From an uncultured Eggerthella sp. (lineage in GTDB: Bacteria; Actinomycetota; Coriobacteriia; Coriobacteriales; Eggerthellaceae), in assembly GCA_900544455.1 (NCBI GenBank), contig UQVJ01000005.1:1-44589 (forward strand): 44,589 nt of DNA, written 5' to 3'. Positions 15,776-25,191 of the stretch are shown piece by piece (within the stretch, counting starts at the first letter, position 1; each line of letters begins with the position of its first letter). The position numbers and the translations under genes are program-made. Under the pieces are notes generated by a model. The model did not search any database and was not told the origin of the DNA. It worked only from the letters and a program-made list of their open reading frames with translations.

Positions 15776-17334
15776 TGACTGAAATCACCGCACAGTCTAT
15801 CGACGCCGCACTGCGCAAGCAGCTCGACGCCATCAACACCAGCGTTGAGTCTCGCGAGACCGGCACGGTTGTACAAATTGGCGACGGTATTGCGCGTATC
15901 GACGGCCTTAAGGGTGCGATGTCTGGCGAGCTTCTCGAGTTCGTCGCTTCCGATGGACGTATCGTTTCCGGTTTGGTGCAGAACCTCGAAGAAGATGAGG
16001 TTGGCGCCGTACTCCTCGGTGACGTCACCGCAATTAAGGAAAACGACCAGGTACGTACCACTGGCAAGATTCTTGAGGTTCCTGTTGGCAAGGCTATGCT
16101 CGGCCGCGTTGTTAACGTGCTTGGCCAGCCTATCGACGGCAAGGGCCCCATTGAGACCACTGCTACCCGCCCGGTAGAGTTCAAGGCTCCCGGCGTTCAT
16201 GAGCGTCAGCCTGTTGAAGAGCCGATGCAGACCGGCATCCTCGCAGTTGACTCCATGATTCCGATTGGCCGTGGCCAGCGCGAACTTATCATTGGCGACC
16301 GTCAGACCGGTAAGACCTCTATTGCCGTTGATGCTATCATCAACCAAAAGGGCAAGGGCATGGTCTGCGTATACGTTGCTGTAGGCCAGAAGGCTTCCAC
16401 CGTATCCGGCATCGTTGAGACCCTCGAGCGCTTTGGCGCTATGGATTACACCATCGTTGTTGCTGCTACCGCATCCGATCCTGCTCCTCTGCAGTACATG
16501 GCTCCTATGGTTGGTGCTGCAATGGGCGAGTACTTCATGTACAACGGTGAAGACGGCAAGCCTGCCAACGCTGAGAATCCTGGCGGCCATGTACTCTGCA
16601 TCTATGACGACCTCACCAAGCAGGCCGTTGCATATCGTCAGATGTCTTTGACCCTGCATCGTCCTCCCGGACGCGAAGCATATCCTGGCGACATCTTCTA
16701 CCTGCATTCTCGCCTGCTCGAGCGTGCATGTAAGCTGTCCGATGAAAACGGTGCAGGTTCTCTTACCGCACTGCCCATCATCGAAACTCAGGCTGGTGAC
16801 GTTGGTGCGTTCATTCCTACGAACGTTATCTCCATTACCGACGGTCAGATTTACCTCACCACCGACCTGTTCTATCAGGGTCAGCGTCCTGCTGTTAACG
16901 TTGGTATCTCCGTATCCCGCGTTGGTGGTTCCGCTCAGGTGAAGTCCATGAAGTCCGTTGCTGGTACGCTTCGCCTCGACCTCGCTGCATATCGCGAGCT
17001 CGCTGCATTTACCCAGTTCGGTTCCGACCTGGACGCTGCAACCCAGCAGCAGCTTACCCGTGGTGCTGCAATGACCGAGCTTCTTAAGCAGGGTCGTTAC
17101 ACTCCGATGTCCGTTGAAGACCAGGCAACTGCTATCTGGGCTGGCGCTCATGGCTTCCTGGATGATGTACCGGTTAAGAGCATTGTTCGCTTCCGCGCTG
17201 AAATGCTCGACTACCTGCATCACTCTGGCAATGGCGTTATGGACAAGCTTGCTGATGCAAAGAAGTTCACCGACGAAGTAGAGGCTGAACTGAATGCTGT
17301 TATCCCGGCATTCAAGGCTCAGTTCATCGCGTAA
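15775..17334 (+). CDS. atpA: F1Fo ATP synthase subunit alpha
   Basis: The 519-residue non-catalytic nucleotide-binding subunit. The Walker A loop GDRQTGKT lies at about residue 175, the Walker B region is HVLCIYDDLTK, and the alpha signature PAVNVGISVSRVGGSAQ is present near 370. GTG at 15775 is preferred because GGAGGT (15761-15766) is 8 bases before it; the ATG at 15769 would be only 2 bases away. The GTG overlaps the atpH stop (TAGTG). Confidence 0.95.
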   Translation: MTEITAQSIDAALRKQLDAINTSVESRETGTVVQIGDGIARIDGLKGAMSGELLEFVASDGRIVSGLVQNLEEDEVGAVLLGDVTAIKENDQVRTTGKILEVPVGKAMLGRVVNVLGQPIDGKGPIETTATRPVEFKAPGVHERQPVEEPMQTGILAVDSMIPIGRGQRELIIGDRQTGKTSIAVDAIINQKGKGMVCVYVAVGQKASTVSGIVETLERFGAMDYTIVVAATASDPAPLQYMAPMVGAAMGEYFMYNGEDGKPANAENPGGHVLCIYDDLTKQAVAYRQMSLTLHRPPGREAYPGDIFYLHSRLLERACKLSDENGAGSLTALPIIETQAGDVGAFIPTNVISITDGQIYLTTDLFYQGQRPAVNVGISVSRVGGSAQVKSMKSVAGTLRLDLAAYRELAAFTQFGSDLDAATQQQLTRGAAMTELLKQGRYTPMSVEDQATAIWAGAHGFLDDVPVKSIVRFRAEMLDYLHHSGNGVMDKLADAKKFTDEVEAELNAVIPAFKAQFIA

Positions 17335-17345
17335 GGTAGGTCACT

Positions 17346-18266
17346 ATGCCCAACCTTCACGATATTGAAAGGCGAATCAAGTCCGTCGAATCGACGAAGC
17401 AGATTACGCATACCATGCAGATGGTTGCTGCTGCAAAAATCCGTCATTCGACCGAGCGTGTCGAAGCTGCTACGCCTTATGGCGAGGCTGTGAAGGAGAT
17501 ACTGGCCAACATCGCACGCATGGGCGGTACTACTGCACCGCTCGCGACGCCGCATGACGAGGTTAAGAAGACCCTTATTGTGGTCATCGCCTCCGACCGT
17601 GGTTTGGCTGGCGGCTTCAATTCCAGCGTGCTTCGTCGTGCCGAGCAGATCATGAAGGAGCGCAAGGCAGAGGGCAAGGAGATCGCTGTTGCCGCATGTG
17701 GCAAGAAGGCGATCGGCTACTTCAAGTATCGTGGTATCGATACGGTGCTTGCCTTCCGCGACCTGTCCGCTGATCCTCGCGTCGAAGAGGCTGATGCTCT
17801 TGCAGACTATGCTATGGAGCATTACCTCTCTGGCGAAATTGACGAGGTAGTCGTTCTTTACAACCATGCGAAGAACGCAGGTGAGCAGGTTCTGATCCAG
17901 CAGCCTCTGTTGCCGGTAAACCCGAAGGCATTCCTCCCCAAGGGCGAGGTATTTGTCAAGGGCGGCGGCATCACCGAGCCGACTCCCGATAACCCCGATC
18001 TTCCGGGTGCTATCGATTACGAGCCCAGCGAGGAAGATGTCTTGGATCACTTCCTTCCCGAGTATATTGCAGGTCATTTCTACTATATGCTCATTGACTC
18101 AGCAGCAGCTGAGCAGGCTGCTCGTCGCAATGCAATGAAGAATGCGACGGACAACGCCAATGACATGATTGAGACTCTCAACCGTGTCTACAACCGTGTA
18201 CGTCAAGGCGCTATTACGACCGAGATCAACGAGATCGTCGGTGGCGCCGCAGCTTTGGAGGACTAA
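17346..18266 (+). CDS. atpG: F1Fo ATP synthase subunit gamma
   Basis: A 306-residue central shaft subunit. The N-terminal helix contains the hallmark RRIKSVESTKQITHTMQMVA, and the C-terminal helix has ARRNAMKNATDNANDMI with the family end VRQGAITTEINEIVGGAAAL. It includes an acidic insert at about residues 205-230 (TEPTPDNPDLPGA) of the kind seen in some high-GC Gram-positive gammas. The stop directly abuts the atpD start. Confidence 0.95.
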   Translation: MPNLHDIERRIKSVESTKQITHTMQMVAAAKIRHSTERVEAATPYGEAVKEILANIARMGGTTAPLATPHDEVKKTLIVVIASDRGLAGGFNSSVLRRAEQIMKERKAEGKEIAVAACGKKAIGYFKYRGIDTVLAFRDLSADPRVEEADALADYAMEHYLSGEIDEVVVLYNHAKNAGEQVLIQQPLLPVNPKAFLPKGEVFVKGGGITEPTPDNPDLPGAIDYEPSEEDVLDHFLPEYIAGHFYYMLIDSAAAEQAARRNAMKNATDNANDMIETLNRVYNRVRQGAITTEINEIVGGAAALED

Positions 18267-19712
18267 ATGGCTGAAGAAACCAATACTGCTTCTGCGGCCA
18301 CGCAGGGTTCCATCGGACACATTGTCCGTATCGTTGGCCCTGTTGTCGACGTTGAGTTCGCTCCGGATCACATGCCGGCGATCTACAACGCTCTGACCGT
18401 GAAAGCTACTACCCCCGCGGGCGACATTGATGTCGTTCTCGAGGTTCAGATGCACCTCCCTGGTGACCTGGTTCGCTCCGTTGCTATGTCGTCTACCGAC
18501 GGCCTGGTACGCGGTCTGCCCGTACAGGACACTGGTGCACCTATGAAGATGCCCGTAGGTCCTGAGACCCTCGGCCGCATCTGGAACGTTATGGGCCAGC
18601 CCGTTGACGGCATGCCCATGCCCGACGTTAAGCAGTGGGCACCTATCCATCGTCCCGCTCCCGCATACGAAGAGCTCGTTAACAAGACTGAGATCTTCGA
18701 AACCGGCATTAAGGTTATCGACCTTATCCAGCCCTTCATTAAGGGTGGTAAGACCGGTCTGTTCGGCGGTGCAGGCGTTGGTAAGACCGTTATCATTCAG
18801 GAGCTCATTAACAACCTGGCTCAGGAGCATGGTGGTACGTCCGTATTCACCGGCGTTGGCGAGCGTACCCGTGAGGGTACCGACCTGTTCCTGGAAATGA
18901 CCGACGCAGGCGTTATCAACAAGACCTGCTTGGTCTACGGTCAGATGAATGAGCCTCCGGGAGCTCGTCTTCGCGTCGGCCTGTGCGGCCTGACCGAAGC
19001 AGAGTACTTCCGTGACCAGGGTCAGGACGTTCTGCTGTTCATCGACAACATTTTCCGCTTTACCCAGGCAGGTTCTGAGGTATCCGCACTTCTTGGCCGT
19101 ATGCCTTCCGCAGTAGGCTACCAGCCCACCCTCGCTACCGAGATGGGCGACCTCCAGGAGCGCATTACCTCCACCAAGACCGGTTCTATTACGTCCGTAC
19201 AGGCCGTATATGTTCCCGCCGACGACTTGACCGACCCCGCGCCGGCCACGACGTTTACCCACCTCGACGCTAAGACGGTTCTTAACCGTTCCATCGCCGA
19301 AATGGGCATTTATCCTGCTGTTGACCCGCTGGAGTCCAGCTCTCGCGCTCTCGATCCCGAGATCGTTGGCGAAGAGCACTACCGCGTTGCTGTTGGCGTT
19401 CAGGAGATTCTGCAGAACTACAAGGACCTCCAGGACATCATCGCAATTCTTGGTATGGACGAGCTTACGGAAGATCAGAAGGTCATCGTTAACCGCGCAC
19501 GTAAGGTGCAGCAGTTCCTCGGCCAGAACTTCCATGTTGCTAAGCAGTTCACCGGCCAGGATGGCGTCTATGTAAAGATGGAGGACACCGTTCGCTCCTT
19601 CGACGAGATCCTCAAGGGCAACTGTGACCATATCCCCGAGGTTTGCTTCCGTACCACCGGTTCTATCGAGGATGTTTACGCAGCCTACGAGAAGCTTCAG
19701 GCAGAGGAGTAA
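18267..19712 (+). CDS. atpD: F1Fo ATP synthase subunit beta
   Basis: The 481-residue catalytic subunit. Walker A is GGAGVGKT at residues 167-174, followed by the catalytic GERTREG segment, Walker B DVLLFIDNIFRF, and the conserved PAVDPLESSS signature. The DELSEED-type lever loop reads DELTEDQ. The gene begins on the base after the atpG stop, without its own clear spacer, so translation is coupled. Confidence 0.97.
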   Translation: MAEETNTASAATQGSIGHIVRIVGPVVDVEFAPDHMPAIYNALTVKATTPAGDIDVVLEVQMHLPGDLVRSVAMSSTDGLVRGLPVQDTGAPMKMPVGPETLGRIWNVMGQPVDGMPMPDVKQWAPIHRPAPAYEELVNKTEIFETGIKVIDLIQPFIKGGKTGLFGGAGVGKTVIIQELINNLAQEHGGTSVFTGVGERTREGTDLFLEMTDAGVINKTCLVYGQMNEPPGARLRVGLCGLTEAEYFRDQGQDVLLFIDNIFRFTQAGSEVSALLGRMPSAVGYQPTLATEMGDLQERITSTKTGSITSVQAVYVPADDLTDPAPATTFTHLDAKTVLNRSIAEMGIYPAVDPLESSSRALDPEIVGEEHYRVAVGVQEILQNYKDLQDIIAILGMDELTEDQKVIVNRARKVQQFLGQNFHVAKQFTGQDGVYVKMEDTVRSFDEILKGNCDHIPEVCFRTTGSIEDVYAAYEKLQAEE

Positions 19713-19715
19713 GTC

Positions 19716-20144
19716 ATGTCGGTGATCAGGTGTGATGTCGTAGCAAAGAACAAGGTGCTCTTCTCAGGTGAGCTCTATAATGTCATGGTTCCCGGCACTG
19801 AAGGTGAATTGGGTATCATGGAAAACCATGAGCCATTTGTATCCGCCCTTAAGGACGGCGTCATCTGGGCCCGCACCCAGCAGGAAGGCGGCGAAGTATT
19901 GAGCGCTGCCATCATGGGTGGTTATGTCCAGGTGTTGAAGGACCGCGTCATCGTTATTTGCGACAAGACGCGCCAGATCGAGCGCATCAACGTCGACAGG
20001 CTTAACAAGGATATTCCTGTGCTTGAAGAGAAGATCGCTAACCTCAGCGAGACGAGCATCGTTTCTCGCTCTCTTCTGACGCGTAAGCTGCGCTGGTGTA
20101 AGGTTCAGCTTGCTGCAAAGGAAAAGGAAGACCTGTACAAGTAA
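19716..20144 (+). CDS. atpC: F1Fo ATP synthase subunit epsilon
   Basis: A 142-residue subunit. The N-terminal beta-barrel has the typical GELYNVMVPGTEGELGIMENH followed by a VLSAAIMGGYVQV strand. The C-terminal two-helix arm, which can inhibit ATPase, follows from about residue 90. GAGGAG precedes the ATG, which is 3 bp past the atpD stop. It closes the operon; a strong terminator follows. Confidence 0.93.
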   Translation: MSVIRCDVVAKNKVLFSGELYNVMVPGTEGELGIMENHEPFVSALKDGVIWARTQQEGGEVLSAAIMGGYVQVLKDRVIVICDKTRQIERINVDRLNKDIPVLEEKIANLSETSIVSRSLLTRKLRWCKVQLAAKEKEDLYK

Positions 20145-20195
20145 GGATCATCCACGATTACCTTCAGTTGGTTTTTCTGATCTGTGCCAGAATTG

Positions 20196-20226
20196 AAAGG
20201 CGACCCTACGGGGTCGCCTTTTTTGT
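20196..20226 (+). terminator. Terminator of the ATP synthase operon
   Basis: AAAGGCGACCC (20196-20206), loop TACG, GGGTCGCCTTT (20211-20221), then a run of T. An 11-bp perfect stem with U-tract placed 52 bp after atpC. Confidence 0.93.
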
Positions 20227-20680
20227 TGTCGATGCATCTAACGTTTTCTTGGTGCAGCTGGTTATCGATCCAGCAGGCTTTCGATCCAACAGGTTTTTGG
20301 CTCAACAGCTCCTCGATCAACCAAGCTTTGGGCCCAACAGGCCCTCGCTCCAACTAGGTTAGGCTCCATCGGGAGCCATCTCCATTGAGTATCATCCCCA
20401 GGGTAATACTTGGATATGTTCTGTTGTACTCTCGTTCCAACGATGCCGGCTCCCCTTGGTCAGCTGCGGGTTTTTCCGGGAGGCATGGGGTATGACTGGG
20501 TTGGTGCTGCGGCATTCTTCGGCTTGCTATTCGTGAGGCGCTTTCATTCGCCGTGCTATTTGCTCATGAGACGTTGGCTGCGTTTGATCGTTCGGGGTCT
20601 GGTATGCTGTCGGGCATTGCCGTTGTTTGTCCGTTCGTGAGACAGCGGGACGTTTCCACTGCCATCCATTTCGCTCTTCA
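20227..20680. other. Non-coding stretch, possible small RNA at its end
   Basis: No gene is supported. Positions 20265-20358 carry an imperfect tandem repeat in which CGATCCAACAGG-like units recur with drift. A terminator at 20681-20712 has no gene ending before it, so a short untranslated transcript in about 20,600-20,712 is possible. No match to 6S, SRP, tmRNA or RNase P RNA landmarks was seen. Confidence 0.35.
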
Positions 20681-20712
20681 AACGGGGGTTTGATTTCGTA
20701 AGCCCCCGTTTT
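20681..20712 (+). terminator. Orphan intrinsic terminator
   Basis: AACGGGGG (20681-20688) pairs with CCCCCGTT (20703-20710), followed by TTTT. No coding sequence ends upstream on this strand. Confidence 0.65.
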
Positions 20713-20860
20713 CATGCATTGCCTTGCTCCCCGCTTTCGAATTCGCCGCTCATTAGAACGCATTTTTAGGGTTGATGTCCATAGCGGCAAAAAAAGTAGC
20801 GCCCCTCCACGGCGTTCCGAGCTGCTTCCATGAGGCTCGGGCGGTTTGGTGCCTCTGCAG

Positions 20861-21265
20861 TTGGCAAGATATGCGCGCTATGCATGATTTGGGGGTCTCG
20901 GACGGGAAAGGGAACCCTTCATGGCAAGATTATCGCTCGGTGTATTCCCAAATGGCTGTTTGCAGGGCTTATTGGATACACGGCGTGCAAATCTTGCCAA
21001 AACCAGCTCATTTTGGATACATAGCGGCGATATGTTGCCAGGGAGGGGCATTTTTCCTGTCCGAAGTCCAATTTGGAATACATCAAGCGAAAAACTTGCC
21101 ACCGTTGAGTATTCGGGAATGCATCAGTTGAATATCTTGCTGCTGCCGAGTAGCGAAGAATGCATCAGGCGAACATTTTGACATCGGGTAGCAGAGGAGA
21201 ACACACTGCAGTGAAATCTTGCCATCACCGAATACTCTGGAATGCGCCTTGGAGAAATGATGCTG
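20861..21265. repeat. Array of about nine degenerate 30-bp units upstream of dnaE
   Basis: Units share TTTGGAATACAT, then a variable middle near GCGAAAT, then CTTGCCA. Two lie in reverse orientation (20861-20895 and 20931-20956). Seven follow in forward orientation, beginning near 20971, 21011, 21071, 21111, 21151, 21191 and 21232. Spacing is 40 bp in most intervals and 60 in one. Later units are more degenerate. It is not a CRISPR: the repeats drift and intervening bases are only about 10. Confidence 0.65.
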
Positions 21266-21672
21266 TAGTCATCCCTCGCCAGGGGTAGCGCGCCTAACCC
21301 TCGGTGAACGCATGAACTGGAGATTGTGGCCGGGGGTAGCGAGCCGAAACTGACGAGGGAGGGACGGCGGCAGTGACGGCTGCTGCTAACTTGCGGGTTG
21401 GGCAACTGCTGCAAGCTTGTGGGTTGGGCGGCAGCTGCCGCACACGTGCGGTTGGGGCGGCGGCAACGATGGCTGCCGCCTATATTTGGGCGTGTGCGGT
21501 GATGCCGACTGCTGCCCGCATGCAGACGATGCCCCCCTAAACTACGCATGTTCATTAACCGAACAAGAACTGTTGATTTGATTGCAAGTCTGCCTTTTTG
21601 AGCATTCGATGGCACAATAAGAGCGATAAGTGTTTCGAGGTTGCGCATTTGCGCACAGCATAGGAGACGTAC
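21266..21672 (+). other. GC-rich repetitive leader of dnaE
   Basis: Positions 21360-21500 carry drifting repeats of GGGTTGGGC and CAGCTGCCGC-like blocks. From about 21,530 the composition becomes AT-rich, and TTGAGC...ACAATA around 21,598-21,620 may be the dnaE promoter. No gene is recognised. Confidence 0.4.
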
Positions 21673-24600
21673 ATGGCATTTGCTCATTTACACTGCCACA
21701 CTGAGTATTCTCTGCTTGACGGTGCTACCCACATCTATGACATGGTTAAGCGCGCAGCCGATTTGGATATGCCTGCCGTAGCTATCACCGACCACGGTGT
21801 TATGTCTGGCGTTCCGGAACTCGACGAAGCTTGCCGCAAGGTCAAAAAAGAAACTGGCAAGTGGGTTAAGCCTATTTTCGGTTGCGAGATCTACTTCACC
21901 ACCGACAGCGAGCTGAAGAAGCAAAAGCAGAAGCTTCACCATATGATCCTTCTGGCCAAGAACAATACGGGTTATCACAACCTGTTGAAGCTGGTCAGCG
22001 AATCGCACGTAGACAATTTCTACTATCGTCCGCGCACCACGTTTGAAATGCTCCAGAAGTATTCAGAGGGCATCATTGCTACCAGTGCCTGCATTGCGGG
22101 CATTATTCCTCGCTGCATCGACGACGGCGCGTTTGCCGAAGCCAAGGAGTGGGCGCAGAAATTCGCCGCGCTCTATGAACCGGGCGATTTCTATATCGAG
22201 CTTCAGGACCAGGGTATTACCACCAATGCCGGCATGTCCCAGTATGAAATGAACTGCAAGCTCACCCAGCTTGCTCGTGAATTGGGTTTGCAGACCATCG
22301 CCACCAACGACTTCCACTACCTTACACAGGAAGACGCAATGGCGCAGGACGTTATGCTGTGCATTGGCACCAATGCCACTGTCACCCAGGAAAAGCGCTT
22401 CAAGTTCCCGAACGACCAGTTCTACATGAAGACCGAGGAAGAGATGCGCCAGGCGCTGAAAGACTTCCCTGAAGCGTGCGACAACACGGTTCTGCTTGCC
22501 GAAAAGTGCAATGTGGAGCTGGAACGCGACGAAATCCTCCCGCGCTTCCCGCTGCCTGAAGGCTATACCGAAGAAATGCTTTTCCGCGAAGAGATCGAGA
22601 AGGGCCTCGAGCATCGCTATGGACCCGATTGGCGCAATGTTGTTATCGCCGACAACACCGGCAAGGAAAAGTCGGTTCTGGAGCAATACGAATATGAAGC
22701 CGACATCATCATTCAGCAGGGCTTCCCGGCTTACTTCCTTATTGTTCAGGAGTACATTCGCTGGGCTCGCGAAAATGGTATCGGCGTAGGTCCGGGCCGT
22801 GGCTCTGCTGCAGGGTCGCTTTGCACGTATGCCATGGGCATCACCGACCTTGACCCCATTAAGAACGGCTTGATGTTCGAACGCTTCCTTAACCCCGAAC
22901 GTGTTGAGATGCCTGATATCGACGTCGACTTCGACGATCAGCATCGCCAAGATGTTATCGAGCATATTCGTGAATTCTACGGTGAAGACCATGTTGCGGG
23001 CGTTATCACGTTCGGCAAGCTGCAGGCAAAGAACGCCGTGCGCGATGCTGCGCGCGTTTTGGACTATCCGTATGCTGTGGGTGACCGCATCTGCAAACTT
23101 ATCGGCGGCGAGCTGGGCATCACCATCGACGGTGCGCTCGAGACCAACCCCGACTTGAAAAAAGCTTATGACACCGAAGAAGACGTAAAGCGCGTTATCG
23201 ATGCCGCGAAGTCCATCGAGGGCCATGTGCGCGGCGAAGGCGTGCATGCGTGCGCGACCATCATCTGCCGCGACCCCATGAGCGATCACGTTCCCATGAA
23301 GCGCGATACCAAGGGTGGCGGCATCATCACTCAGTACGACGGCCACTACACGCCTGACCTGGGTCTGCTGAAGATGGACTTCCTTGGTCTGCGCACCTTG
23401 GGTGTACTTTCCCGTGCCTGCAACAACATCGCGGCAACTACGGGTGAAAAACTTCTTCCTGAAGAGATCCCCATCGAAGACGATCGCGCCTTTGCGTTGA
23501 TGCGTGGTGAGCTTCGCAAAAATGGCATGCCCCTGAATATGGATGGCTTGTTCCAGGTTGAAGGTGCGCTGTATGTGAGCTTGTTCGCGCAGATTCCGCC
23601 AGAGCGCTTTTCCGACGTTGTAGCTTCCATTGCGCTTAATCGCCCGGGCCCGCTTGAGTCTGGCATGGTTGAAGACTATGTGAAAGTTGTACAGGGCAAG
23701 AGCCCCGTTCACTATTACGACGACCGTCTGCGTCCCATCCTGGAAGAAACCTACGGCACCATGGTGTACCAGGAACAGATCATGCAGGTGTCCATGGTTA
23801 TGAGCGGTTTTTCTGCTGGCAAGGCAGACAAGCTGCGTAAGGCAATGGGTAAGAAGAAGCTCGATGTTATGCGCGAGCTTCAAGAAGACTGGAATAGCGG
23901 CGCAGTTGAAAACGGCTACTCGTTGGACATTGCCAAGGAGATTTGGGAAGACGCCGAGAAGTTCGCAAAGTACGCGTTCAACAAATCGCACTCTGCGGCA
24001 TATGCACTGCTTGTTATGCGTACGGCATATCTGAAGGCGCATTATCCGAATGAGTACATGGCGGCTGTGTTGTCCAGCTACATGGGCAACAACGATCGCC
24101 TTATCAAGTACATCGCTAGCTGCAACCGCAGCGGCATTCCCGTGTTGCCGCCTGACGTTAACTCGTCCAATCTGGAATTCACCCCGCTCGAAGAGGGAAT
24201 TCGTTTCGGTTTGGCAGGCGTTCGCGGCGTTGGCGAAAAAGTGGCTCAGTGCATCATCGATGAGCGAGAGAAAAACGGTGAGTTCACTTCGCTGCATGAT
24301 TTCGTCAACCGCGTCGACTCTTCGGCGTACAACCGCAAGACGCTCGAAGCGTTGGTGAAATCGGGGGCATTCGACTCAACGGGCTACACCCGCAAGCAGT
24401 TGATGCATTTCATCGATGAAACGCCCCTTCTTGAAAGCGCGGCAAAGCGCCAGAAGGATAAAGCGGCTGGTCAGCTTGATATGTTCAGCATGTTTTCAGA
24501 TGTAGACGAGAGCTTCAAGGACGATATTCCCGAGCCAGACGGCGTGGAGTGGGACAAGAAGACCTTGCTTGCCTTCGAGAAGGACATCTTGAAGATGTAC

Positions 24601-25191
24601 GTTTCCGACCATCCGCTGCGTCGTTACGAGAACTACCTTTCGCGTACCATGAAGTACACCTTGGGCGAATTGGGTGAACGAGAGCAGGGCATTAAGTCGG
24701 CTACGTTTGCGGGGATGGTTTCCGAGACGAACGTCCGCCGAACCAAGCGCGGCACGTTGATGGCTAGCTTCACACTCGAAGATACTACAGGGCATGTTGA
24801 ATGCGTTTGCTTCAACTACGACAAGTTCAAGGAAGCCATTCAGGAGGATGCAATTATCACCTGCAAGGGCAAGTTCGAAGTGAACGATCGTGGCAGCCAG
24901 ATAATCGTGTACGAAGCCGCGCTTCTAGAGCTTTCCGACGAAGACGCCGATGTTGCTCCGCTTCAGCTTGAGCTGAGCATCGCGACGCGCGAGCTCGATT
25001 CGGTAACGTCAGACAAACTTATGCGCATCTTGAAGGATCATCCAGGAAAAGACCCGGTAGTGATCTATGTGCGTCAGGCCGATGGACGGCGTATGCGTGC
25101 CGAGCTGCCCATGACGGCCGATTCGGGCAACCAGCATCTGAAGGCGCACTTATATGACTTGTTCGGACGCACGGTTTGGAGGGCTTCTTAG
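21673..25191 (+). CDS. dnaE: DNA polymerase III subunit alpha
   Basis: A 1,172-residue replicative polymerase of the DnaE1 type. The N-terminal PHP domain begins FAHLHCHTEYSLLDGA. The palm has GPGRGSAAGSLCTY near residue 373 and the catalytic PDIDVDFDD near 412, followed by fingers with KLRKAMGKK and the RPGPLESGMV segment. A helix-hairpin-helix region precedes a C-terminal OB fold (about 1015-1070, ATFAGMVSETNVRRTKRG). AGGAGA precedes the ATG. Its stop overlaps the truA start, so these two are one operon. Confidence 0.96.
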   Translation: MAFAHLHCHTEYSLLDGATHIYDMVKRAADLDMPAVAITDHGVMSGVPELDEACRKVKKETGKWVKPIFGCEIYFTTDSELKKQKQKLHHMILLAKNNTGYHNLLKLVSESHVDNFYYRPRTTFEMLQKYSEGIIATSACIAGIIPRCIDDGAFAEAKEWAQKFAALYEPGDFYIELQDQGITTNAGMSQYEMNCKLTQLARELGLQTIATNDFHYLTQEDAMAQDVMLCIGTNATVTQEKRFKFPNDQFYMKTEEEMRQALKDFPEACDNTVLLAEKCNVELERDEILPRFPLPEGYTEEMLFREEIEKGLEHRYGPDWRNVVIADNTGKEKSVLEQYEYEADIIIQQGFPAYFLIVQEYIRWARENGIGVGPGRGSAAGSLCTYAMGITDLDPIKNGLMFERFLNPERVEMPDIDVDFDDQHRQDVIEHIREFYGEDHVAGVITFGKLQAKNAVRDAARVLDYPYAVGDRICKLIGGELGITIDGALETNPDLKKAYDTEEDVKRVIDAAKSIEGHVRGEGVHACATIICRDPMSDHVPMKRDTKGGGIITQYDGHYTPDLGLLKMDFLGLRTLGVLSRACNNIAATTGEKLLPEEIPIEDDRAFALMRGELRKNGMPLNMDGLFQVEGALYVSLFAQIPPERFSDVVASIALNRPGPLESGMVEDYVKVVQGKSPVHYYDDRLRPILEETYGTMVYQEQIMQVSMVMSGFSAGKADKLRKAMGKKKLDVMRELQEDWNSGAVENGYSLDIAKEIWEDAEKFAKYAFNKSHSAAYALLVMRTAYLKAHYPNEYMAAVLSSYMGNNDRLIKYIASCNRSGIPVLPPDVNSSNLEFTPLEEGIRFGLAGVRGVGEKVAQCIIDEREKNGEFTSLHDFVNRVDSSAYNRKTLEALVKSGAFDSTGYTRKQLMHFIDETPLLESAAKRQKDKAAGQLDMFSMFSDVDESFKDDIPEPDGVEWDKKTLLAFEKDILKMYVSDHPLRRYENYLSRTMKYTLGELGEREQGIKSATFAGMVSETNVRRTKRGTLMASFTLEDTTGHVECVCFNYDKFKEAIQEDAIITCKGKFEVNDRGSQIIVYEAALLELSDEDADVAPLQLELSIATRELDSVTSDKLMRILKDHPGKDPVVIYVRQADGRRMRAELPMTADSGNQHLKAHLYDLFGRTVWRAS

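Noticed and set aside
20410..20640. 76-residue frame MDMFCCTLVPTMPAPLGQ...
   Set aside because: No ribosome site, no likeness to any family, and odd composition.
20227..20680. RNase P RNA, tmRNA, SRP RNA or 6S RNA
   Set aside because: None of the conserved sequence blocks of these RNAs was found.
20861..21265. CRISPR array
   Set aside because: Units are degenerate, occur in both orientations, and are separated by only about 10 bases; no cas genes are present.
22063..24297. 744-codon leftward frame inside dnaE
   Set aside because: dnaE is unmistakable on the other strand; the antisense frame has no ribosome site or motif.
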